Shown piece by piece: positions 1 through 6,516 of a DNA stretch of 64,000 nucleotides. The notes under the pieces were generated by a model. It was not told the DNA's origin, did no database searches, and was given only the letters and a program-made list of their open reading frames with translations. Every line of letters begins with the position of its first letter. The first letter of the stretch is position 1. The DNA is from Brytella acorum (lineage in GTDB: Bacteria; Pseudomonadota; Alphaproteobacteria; Acetobacterales; Acetobacteraceae): contig NZ_JARBJP010000008.1 of NCBI RefSeq assembly GCF_029309905.1, positions 1 through 64,000 on the forward strand, in the 5' to 3' direction. A program made the translations under genes and the position numbers.

Positions 1-28
1 GCTCTTCCGTAAAACGACTGCGCTTCAT
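1..28 (-). CDS. IS3-family transposase OrfA, first nine codons only
   Basis: The frame begins with ATG at 28 and runs off the left edge as MKRSRFTEE. In complete IS3-family elements OrfA is a helix-turn-helix protein of about 90-100 residues that is joined to OrfB by programmed frameshifting. Here only the amino end is visible. The call rests on this recognisable start and on the inverted-repeat-like sequence about 60 bases upstream. Confidence 0.55.
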
Positions 29-91
29 CCGTCCGTATCCTTCTCGATCGGACTCTACTTTTAAATGGTTACATTTCCGGGGGGCACGTCA
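1..91 (-). mobile_element. IS3-family insertion sequence, one end (continues out of the window)
   Basis: On the minus strand an ATG at 28 opens a frame reading MKRSRFTEE up to the window edge. This is the usual start of OrfA transposases in the IS3 family (IS51/IS407-like groups). Upstream of that start is a short leader that ends at 91 in TGACGTGCCCCCC (91-79, minus strand), which I take as the terminal inverted repeat. The other end, OrfB and any target duplication are outside the window. Only nine residues are visible, so the subgroup is not certain. Confidence 0.6.
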
Positions 92-308
92 AACAAGCAA
101 GTTGCAATTATGTATTCGCTTCGGAAGAAAGGATTTGAATATATATCTTGCAATATGCACGTCGATTAGTGATGTATGGGTATAATTGATGATATTCCGA
201 CCGTCATCTGTGGTGGTTCATGGTGAATAATTTATCGTATTATGGGCAGCGCATTTTTTAATTACGGTATTTTAGTATCGGAATGCTTCCCATCGTGAAT
301 TTAGACGT
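92..308. other. AT-rich spacer without a gene
   Basis: This stretch lies between the insertion sequence end and the 3' end of nsrR. It is much richer in A and T than the rest of the window, has no credible open frame, and shows no clear hairpin terminator for nsrR. It may be flank disturbed by the insertion. Confidence 0.5.
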
Positions 309-758
309 TTAAGTCACGTCACGCTCTCCACGAAGACGCTCGACCTCAAACGGTGTAATGACATTGGCGAGTGTATAACGATCCAGAACATGCGTTAAAG
401 CCTGTGAAGCCTCATACATGACGCCTCGCAGACGGCACCCCGGCATCAACGCGCAGATATTTGATGATGTGGCCGTCGCGTCCATACATGGCAATAGGGC
501 CAGATTGCCTTCCATGTATCGGACGACATCACCGATCACAATGTTTTCTGGCAGTTTCCCAAGACGTATACCACCATTGCGTCCTCTGATCGTTTCCATG
601 AAGCCACCTTGCCCAAGTTTATGAATCACCTTGATCATGTGTGCTTCTGAAATTTGGTAAGCTTCCGCGATTTCGCGTATCGACGAAAGACGATCTCGGC
701 GAGTGCCAAGATAGATCAAAGCGCGGAGCGCATAATCGGTTTGCAACGTAAGTTTCAT
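309..758 (-). CDS. nsrR: Rrf2-family nitric-oxide-sensing repressor NsrR
   Basis: A 149-residue protein with the Rrf2 winged helix at the amino end (MKLTLQTDYALRALIYL, then a recognition helix around residues 35-50). Three cysteines follow at 91, 102 and 108, fitting the iron-sulfur cluster ligands of NsrR. In that family NO destroys the cluster and releases the operator. The gene diverges from the flavohaemoglobin gene hmp, a classic NsrR target, and the 86-base gap contains a perfect palindrome. The length is typical. The spacing between the first two cysteines is longer than in Escherichia coli NsrR, so cluster type is open. IscR is the main alternative, but the hmp context favours NsrR. 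Confidence 0.88.
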   Translation of the reverse strand: MKLTLQTDYALRALIYLGTRRDRLSSIREIAEAYQISEAHMIKVIHKLGQGGFMETIRGRNGGIRLGKLPENIVIGDVVRYMEGNLALLPCMDATATSSNICALMPGCRLRGVMYEASQALTHVLDRYTLANVITPFEVERLRGERDVT

Positions 759-780
759 GGTCGCTTAAAGGTATCCGATC

Positions 781-830
781 TTGACATGTTTTCCAATGCG
801 GATAGATAAGGTTCATAGATCATGAACCTT
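781..830 (+). promoter_or_regulatory. hmp promoter with palindromic NsrR-type operator
   Basis: A TTGACA hexamer at 781-786 is followed, 16 bases later, by TAGATA at 803-808, a plausible sigma-70-type promoter for hmp. Overlapping and just downstream is a perfect inverted repeat, AAGGTTCAT (808-816), five-base spacer, ATGAACCTT (822-830). This 9-5-9 arrangement resembles NsrR sites. Its position over the presumed transcription start fits repression. It lies between nsrR and hmp, so it could also control nsrR. Confidence 0.75.
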
Positions 831-844
831 TAAGGAAAACACCC

Positions 845-2065
845 ATGGCCGATCCTCTTGATGAAAAAACACGCTCCATCATCCTCGCCACGGTTCCTGC
901 GCTCAAGGCGCATGGTCTCGCCATTACGACAGAGATGTACAAGCGTCTTCTCGCGACACCCGCCATTCGAGACCTTTTTAATCTCTCGCATCAACAGGAT
1001 GGTGAACAGCCCAAGGCCCTGGCTCTGGCCGTGATGTGTTATGCCGAGCATATCAACGATCTTGGCGCGCTCGGCGGCATGGTGGAACGGATTGCGGAAA
1101 AGCATGTTGGTCTCAACATACTGCCCGAACATTATCCTTACGTCGCAACAGCGCTTCTTGGCGCGATTGGTCACGTTCTCGGTGATGCCGCCACGCCGGA
1201 AATTCTGGACGCATGGGGGAAAGCCTACTGGTTTCTCGCTGATATTCTGATTGGTCGCGAGAAGCAGATTTACGAGGGAAATGAATCCACGCCCGGCGGC
1301 TGGACGGGCTGGCGGTCCTTTCGTGTCCGTTCGCGTCAGCGTGAAACATCCATCATTACTTCTTTCGAACTGGTGCCAACAGATGGGGGAGCACTCTTCC
1401 GTCATAAGGCAGGGCAGTATCTCAGCTTTAAGCTGGATGTTCCGGAACATGGGTCACAGCGCAGAAACTACAGCATTTCTTCCGCACCTGGTGAGGATCA
1501 TTATCGTATCAGCGTACGACGACAGGATGGGGGCGTTGTCTCAACATGGTTGCACGACAGTGTTGAAGAAGGTGATATCCTTCAGATTGCCAACCCGGCG
1601 GGCGATTTTTTCCTGAACGAAGCCGATAGCAACCCCATCGTCTTTTTGACAGCGGGCGTCGGACTGACGCCGGTTATTTCCATGCTGGGTGAACTCACAC
1701 AGACACGCACGAAACGAAGCATCCGTTATGTTCACGGTGCTGACACTGCGGCGTCGGCGGCTTTCCAGCAAGAAATCAGACAGTTTGCAAAAGACGCTCT
1801 GCTGACAGCAGATTTCTTTTATTCAAAAGACCAGACGCAGACACAAGGCAGTGCGTCAGGTGTCACGTCCTACGCTGGACGGATCACCCCTGTCTGGTTG
1901 CGACAGACGCTGGATCGCTCCGCAACCTATTTTATCTGCGGTCCGGATTCATTTATGCGGGATATGGTAGACACCCTTAGAGCCGAGCAGCTTCCGGGCA
2001 CACAGATTCGATATGAATTTTTCGGTTCTGCCGCTGATCCGGCTCTTGTTCTCTCGGCAGCCTGA
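845..2065 (+). CDS. hmp: Flavohaemoglobin, nitric oxide dioxygenase
   Basis: A 406-residue cytoplasmic protein with a globin domain at about 1-140 and a ferredoxin-reductase-like FAD/NAD domain at about 150-400. The proximal haem histidine is in EKHVGL (His87). The FAD motif RRNYS and the NAD-binding GVGLTPVISML are present in the right order, and the length matches Hmp. It oxidises NO to nitrate with O2 and NAD(P)H. The ATG at 845 follows AAGGA at 832-836. Expression is probably governed by the adjacent NsrR through the 808-830 palindrome. A DUF488 gene follows in the same direction. Confidence 0.93.
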   Translation: MADPLDEKTRSIILATVPALKAHGLAITTEMYKRLLATPAIRDLFNLSHQQDGEQPKALALAVMCYAEHINDLGALGGMVERIAEKHVGLNILPEHYPYVATALLGAIGHVLGDAATPEILDAWGKAYWFLADILIGREKQIYEGNESTPGGWTGWRSFRVRSRQRETSIITSFELVPTDGGALFRHKAGQYLSFKLDVPEHGSQRRNYSISSAPGEDHYRISVRRQDGGVVSTWLHDSVEEGDILQIANPAGDFFLNEADSNPIVFLTAGVGLTPVISMLGELTQTRTKRSIRYVHGADTAASAAFQQEIRQFAKDALLTADFFYSKDQTQTQGSASGVTSYAGRITPVWLRQTLDRSATYFICGPDSFMRDMVDTLRAEQLPGTQIRYEFFGSAADPALVLSAA

Positions 2066-2089
2066 TATCGATCATTCGTGTTTTAAAGC

Positions 2090-2111
2090 GTGGGAGATTA
2101 CTGTCTCCCAC
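2090..2111 (+). terminator. Intercistronic hairpin between hmp and the DUF488 gene
   Basis: GTGGGAGA (2090-2097), six-base loop, TCTCCCAC (2104-2111) forms a perfect 8-bp stem 24 bases after the hmp stop. No T-run follows, so it is not a standard intrinsic terminator. It may lower read-through or protect the 3' end of hmp mRNA. Confidence 0.45.
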
Positions 2112-2137
2112 CCCTGAATTGTCAGGAACTTTATGCA

Positions 2138-2533
2138 ATGTCAGATATGTCGCATACTATCCATTCCGATAACGAACCGGCCGATATAAGAATTAAGCGC
2201 GTCTACGATCCACGAGCCACTGCAGACGGTATCCGTATCCTGGTCGACCGGCTCTGGCCACGAGGGCTTCATAAGAGCGATGTGCCCATGGATTACTGGT
2301 TAAAAAATGTAGCACCCAGCCCGGGATTGCGACGCTGGTTCGCTCATGATCCTGCTCACTGGAACGAGTTCCAGATCAGCTACCGACAGGAACTGCACCA
2401 CGGAAATGCTGATTTAACGCGCCTCTGCGAACTGGCAAAAAAACATAGAGTTACCCTTCTCTACGCCGCTCGCGATCCGTTATGTAATCATGCATTAATA
2501 TTGCAAGATTTTCTACGTAAAAATACTGATTAA
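2138..2533 (+). CDS. DUF488 family protein (YeaO-like)
   Basis: A 131-residue protein with the DUF488 pattern: IKRVYDPRATADGIRILVDRLWPRG near residue 18, a central WF-HDP segment, and VTLLYAARDP near the end. I chose the ATG at 2138 because AGGA lies about 10 bases upstream and because the family domain begins shortly after; an in-frame codon at 2090 would fall inside the hairpin. Function in the family is not established. Its place behind hmp, 72 bases after its stop, suggests co-expression under NO stress, as seen in other bacteria where DUF488 genes accompany hmp. Confidence 0.8.
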   Translation: MSDMSHTIHSDNEPADIRIKRVYDPRATADGIRILVDRLWPRGLHKSDVPMDYWLKNVAPSPGLRRWFAHDPAHWNEFQISYRQELHHGNADLTRLCELAKKHRVTLLYAARDPLCNHALILQDFLRKNTD

Positions 2534-3139
2534 AAATATAATTCCAAAAATATTTATATGAGCAAAGTGAATTTCTCTGTGATTCAATTTCTTCTGTGGT
2601 GATGCGGAGGATGGCTCAAGAAGCAGCCCGGTTTCTCTGATTGTCGATTTGAGGCGTTTCGACCCGATTGGGGCATGGTTCCAGCCTATACGCAGAGAAG
2701 CAAAGGTGCATCTCTTCCGTCTGATCCGGGTCTGTTGGCTCGTGTGTCTGGTGCTGACGGTGAAAAAGCGAATCTCGGGGCGGGAGTGTTCCTGAAGCCT
2801 GGCGAGGCAAGTTCGCAAAGCTGTCATACAAAGACCGGCGCGCTTGATGGACAAAAAAATCATGAAAGCGAAATGGCAGGACGCTCGGACGGGTTTGCCC
2901 TCCCGATGTTGGGCTGCAAATTTCGTGTTGTCACCGAGTGAAAATGCCCACTGACCTGTCAATCGAAGCGTAGAGCGGAACTTCTCATCCGGATCATCAT
3001 GTCCTGCCTTTCGTCCCGTGGATCGGGACGATACAGCTTCAATGAAGAGTCTTGAAACACTCCATACCGCCTTGCTGAAAACAGGGAGCGGTGCCGGGAT
3101 CGCTATATCTTCGCTCCCGGTTTGCAGTCGATGCGGGTT
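2534..3139. other. Intergenic region, no supported gene
   Basis: About 600 bases between the DUF488 gene and the 3' end of the leftward oxidoreductase gene. The first part is AT-rich. Short open frames exist on both strands (for example 2675-2941 on the plus strand), but none has a recognisable domain, good ribosome site or consistent codon use. It could hold decayed mobile DNA. I see nothing I can name. Confidence 0.5.
3084..3120 (-). terminator. Possible terminator of the leftward PLC/phytase operon
   Basis: About 20 bases past the stop of the oxidoreductase gene, GGGAGCG (3084-3090) pairs with CGCTCCC (3112-3118). An alternative pairing is CCGGGA (3094-3099) with TCCCGG (3115-3120). On the minus strand the stem is followed by TGTTTTC. 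The loop is long, so this is a weak call. Confidence 0.35.
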
Positions 3140-4231
3140 TTATGGCGTGGAACGTTGAGCCGCAGCGATGATGTGTCGGCAAAGTTCGAGATCGGCCGTG
3201 GCGTCTGCGAGCGGCGTCTGAACGGGGATGCCGTTGGTCACCGCATCATGAAAATGCTCGAGTTCGACGCGGAACGGGTCCTTGTAGAAAGGTCCGAACG
3301 TCTGGATCGTGTTGTCTGTCTCCGTGCTTTGCTGGAAGATCGTGCGGCCGGGGAGGTTGCGAATGTAGGGTGTGTCATAATGGATATCGAGCTTTTCACG
3401 TCCTGACATCACTTCGATGGTCGCATCGAAGCGCACCACATCGTCGATGACGCATTCGTAGTTTGTGATGAAGTCTCCATGGTCGAGCAGGGCGTTGATT
3501 TGCAGGCCGCCCCGCGCGACATGCGCCGAGATGACCCGCCGGGGCGCGCCGAGGAGGACGCGCAGCGCTGACAACGAATGCACCCCGAGCCCCGTCAGGA
3601 CTTCGTAAGCCTTCAGTATCGCGGGGCTGGCTTCATCCCCGCATACGGATTTCAGATCGGCGAGACGTGCCGCCCGTCCGGCGGTAAGAATGTTGGTCGG
3701 AATGTCGTCTTCGGGGGTGGCGACGTCACTCCAGTTCTGAAAATACCACGGCCCCTCGCAGATGATGTCCCGCACCCGCGCATAGCGGATCTCGTCCATC
3801 TGCCCGAGCAGTTTTTGGCCCTGAGTGAAGGCCGGAGCGTAGCATCGCATATAAGCGACCATGGCGACGAGCGGGCTTGCGCGATGCGCGGCGATCAGCG
3901 CATCGAGATCGGCGATCGTCAGGCAGGCGGGCTTTTCGAGGAAGACATGCCTGCCGGCCTGAAGCGCGGCTCTGGCATGGGTGCCGTGAAACTGATCGGG
4001 ACTGAGGATCATGACGGCGTCCAGTCCCGCATCCGCGAGAAACGCTTCCACGTCCCCGTAGAGGCGCGGAATATTCCACGTCATTCCGACCTTCGAAAGA
4101 ACGGACGGAGAGGGGTCGTAGAGCGCGACGACATCATAGCGGTCCTGCAACTGTCGCAGGACCGGCAGGTGAATGAGTTGTGCGACTTCGCCAGCGCCCA
4201 GCAGACCCAGAGAAATTTTCTTCATCGTCAC
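3140..4231 (-). CDS. Gfo/Idh/MocA-family NAD(P)-dependent oxidoreductase (inositol dehydrogenase-like)
   Basis: A 363-residue cytoplasmic protein. The Rossmann nucleotide motif is GAGEVAQ at residues 12-18, and the family EKP motif is at 99-101. The carboxyl half is the alpha/beta substrate domain, with GVHSLSALR in the middle. Members oxidise or reduce hydroxyls on cyclitols and sugars; myo-inositol 2-dehydrogenase (IolG) is the best-known example. It is the last gene of a leftward operon and overlaps the PLC/phytase gene by four bases (ATGA), so translation is probably coupled. An upstream PI-PLC/phytase and an IolE-like gene in the facing operon make an inositol substrate attractive. A 3-keto-glycoside pathway enzyme is the main alternative. 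Confidence 0.8.
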   Translation of the reverse strand: MTMKKISLGLLGAGEVAQLIHLPVLRQLQDRYDVVALYDPSPSVLSKVGMTWNIPRLYGDVEAFLADAGLDAVMILSPDQFHGTHARAALQAGRHVFLEKPACLTIADLDALIAAHRASPLVAMVAYMRCYAPAFTQGQKLLGQMDEIRYARVRDIICEGPWYFQNWSDVATPEDDIPTNILTAGRAARLADLKSVCGDEASPAILKAYEVLTGLGVHSLSALRVLLGAPRRVISAHVARGGLQINALLDHGDFITNYECVIDDVVRFDATIEVMSGREKLDIHYDTPYIRNLPGRTIFQQSTETDNTIQTFGPFYKDPFRVELEHFHDAVTNGIPVQTPLADATADLELCRHIIAAAQRSTP

Positions 4232-6516
4232 TTTCCTTGGATGTTCGAGAGCGGATCGGCTTCAGCCTGCTCCGTGCGCAGCAGAGGCAGCAATTCTTCG
4301 GGTGTGCAGAGACCGTCTGGCGATCGGCATGCTGGCACATGAGGAAAACTGATCGACGGATCGGCGTTGTCCGGCGTGTTTCTCAGAGCTTCCGGTGTCT
4401 GGGACTGGAAGAGGACGCGGATAAGCGCCTTGCCGGAAGCATTTCCGTACACGGCGAAGACCAGCGCGGAGCCGACCGGAATTTCGTCGGGAGCATAGCC
4501 CGGAGCCAGCACATGGGTATCCATCATGCCGAGAAGCGGCGCGATCGTATCGTCATGGCCGACATAGAGGCGGAATGCCGGTCCGGTCGGTGCGCTGAGG
4601 TCGTCCACCAGCCTGGCGCGCAGATCGCGGGACAGCAGGGCTCCAATCGGCCGTGGTCGCACGATGCTGTCCAGCATGGCGGCGTGCAGGGCCGACAGGG
4701 CGCCAAGCTCGCCGACATCTACGATATGTCCCGCCTCGCGGATCAAAGGCTTGCCGTCGAGATAGGCGAGCATCAGTGCTTCGGCGATGGACGATCCCTC
4801 CCGGATCGGCCCGGAAAGCGTCAAAGCATGGTTGGATGCGTCCGGCTCCACATGGTTGTCGCTCTTCAGAAACGTGCATGGTCTCTTGCCGCACTGGACG
4901 ATGCGTCCCAGCGTCGCGAGCGCGTCGGCATGGCGCGCGAAAATCGTATCCGCGACCGGCAGACGGGGGACGATGGCCCGCATATCAAAACGCGACGGAT
5001 CGGCTTCCAGCGCGGAAAACAGCGGGTCCGGTGTCCCGGCCGCCAGATGGGTGACAGGCAGCGGGCAGCCGGCTGCAAAGCCACTGACGAAGGCCAGGGC
5101 GCTGGCTACGGTGCGTGGTTCCGAATTGGCATGAAGGCTTACGGTGTCCGGAGCGGGACAGGCGTCGCCCGACATCAGATCGTTCTCTTCGAGCCAGCGC
5201 CGTTCGAACCGTCCGATCGTGCGCATTCCCGTCGCTCCGTGTGGCGTCAGATCACCGGGCGCGACCTCCCATTGCGGCCAGCCGCCCGCTATGGTCGTCC
5301 CCGCTGGCTCCTGACCCGGAAGCGCGGAGCGGATTCCGTGACGCATCACCACGACGACGCGGCGCAGGCGCATCGCATCCGGCCCGGGCGGTTCGAGAAG
5401 GCGTGAGACACAGTTCGCGGGCGCCGTCACGGGATTGCACCGTGCGGGGCCTCCTCCGGGGAAGCCGACCCGATAACCGCTCCAACGGGCGGCTTCGCCC
5501 TGAGGGTAATCCGTGCTGATGATCTGCGCGCCGCTGGCCAGCATCAGATTCCGTCGCGTGACGCTTCCGCTGCGTCCCTCGACGGTGTTGACGTCGGCGC
5601 GGGTGCGGACGAGCAGGTGGCGTCGTACGAGGGCCGTGATCTGCTCCGCCGGTCCGTCATTGAGTTCCGTGAAGGCGGCGTCCGGCGCATCGGGTGCGGC
5701 GTTCGTGAAGGCGACGCGTCCCCGAAGAGACGGATGGCCCGCCAGATAAAGAGGGCCATTGTCGCGCTGGTCGAGCAGAAAGGCGATTTTGCCCCGGCTG
5801 TCGCCCACGGTGGGCCATCCGTGCTGGCGGATGGCGTCCCCGAGCGTCGCTGCCGTTCCCCGGGCCTGATCGGGTGTCAGAAGTTCGCCGGGCGAGAAGA
5901 CCGAGCGGATCGTGGCGTCGAGTTGATCGAATGTGCGGGCGCTGAAACGTTCGACCGGCGTGGCGCCGGGCACGTCATTCGACTGTTCGATCTCAAGGAT
6001 GATGAAAACGGGAATATGCCCAGGATGCGCATGTGACCATGCCTGAACCTCCTTGAGACACGCCTTGAGCGGTTCGCAGGTCGCATGTTGGTCAATATCG
6101 GGGATATGCATGACCTTGAGGCCGGGCTGCCGCATGAGCGCCAGTTCGGCGGGCGGGAGCGCCCATTTTTCTTCGGGATGGCCGGGGCGGTGCGGGTTTG
6201 CGAACCGTCCGCCCTGGCTGTCGGCGTAGATATCGAGTTCGAGCTGGCGCACGCCGCGGTCGAGCTGTGTGGACAGCGCCGGATGGGCATAATCCAGCAG
6301 AGCCGCGAAATCGGGGTTGGCCCGTTCGACCTCGGTGCGGATCCCTTGCTCGAGCCCCGCATGATAGCTGTTATGCGAACCGACGACCTGCAACTGGTCG
6401 AGCCTCAGGGAGGAGGGATCGAATGTCCCGGCGGCCTCCGCCCTGTGGCCTGTCATCAGTATGGTCGCGGCCAGGGCCGCGACGAGAGGGAGTCGGTTCG
6501 TCATCGTCACTTTCAT
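4228..6516 (-). CDS. Exported two-domain enzyme: Ca2+-dependent PI-PLC fused to histidine acid phosphatase/phytase
   Basis: A 762-residue protein with a signal peptide (residues 1-29, cleavage near AEAA). Residues about 35-365 look like the bacterial PI-PLC-C1 domain: GSHNSYH with His48, QLELD with Glu93/Asp95 as metal ligands, and VMHIPD with His137, matching the two catalytic histidines of the PLC X fold. Residues about 385-750 look like a histidine acid phosphatase: RHGIR at 392-396 with nucleophile His393, and GHDDTIA with His654-Asp655. The first domain would release inositol phosphate from phosphatidylinositol or a glycosylated relative; the second would strip phosphate, as phytases do. 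The gene starts one base inside the receptor stop (TGATG). I know of no described enzyme with this pair of domains, although I cannot search. A frameshift joining two genes is unlikely because the frame is continuous over 2.3 kb. Confidence 0.8.
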   Translation of the reverse strand: MKVTMTNRLPLVAALAATILMTGHRAEAAGTFDPSSLRLDQLQVVGSHNSYHAGLEQGIRTEVERANPDFAALLDYAHPALSTQLDRGVRQLELDIYADSQGGRFANPHRPGHPEEKWALPPAELALMRQPGLKVMHIPDIDQHATCEPLKACLKEVQAWSHAHPGHIPVFIILEIEQSNDVPGATPVERFSARTFDQLDATIRSVFSPGELLTPDQARGTAATLGDAIRQHGWPTVGDSRGKIAFLLDQRDNGPLYLAGHPSLRGRVAFTNAAPDAPDAAFTELNDGPAEQITALVRRHLLVRTRADVNTVEGRSGSVTRRNLMLASGAQIISTDYPQGEAARWSGYRVGFPGGGPARCNPVTAPANCVSRLLEPPGPDAMRLRRVVVVMRHGIRSALPGQEPAGTTIAGGWPQWEVAPGDLTPHGATGMRTIGRFERRWLEENDLMSGDACPAPDTVSLHANSEPRTVASALAFVSGFAAGCPLPVTHLAAGTPDPLFSALEADPSRFDMRAIVPRLPVADTIFARHADALATLGRIVQCGKRPCTFLKSDNHVEPDASNHALTLSGPIREGSSIAEALMLAYLDGKPLIREAGHIVDVGELGALSALHAAMLDSIVRPRPIGALLSRDLRARLVDDLSAPTGPAFRLYVGHDDTIAPLLGMMDTHVLAPGYAPDEIPVGSALVFAVYGNASGKALIRVLFQSQTPEALRNTPDNADPSISFPHVPACRSPDGLCTPEELLPLLRTEQAEADPLSNIQGK

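Noticed and set aside
2675-2941. 88-residue plus-strand frame in the 2.5-3.1 kb gap
   Set aside because: No ribosome site, no recognisable domain and unusual composition; not enough to call a gene.
4180-5406. 408-residue open frame on the plus strand
   Set aside because: Antisense to the phosphatase part of the PLC/phytase fusion, whose catalytic motifs are plain. No domain is visible in this frame.
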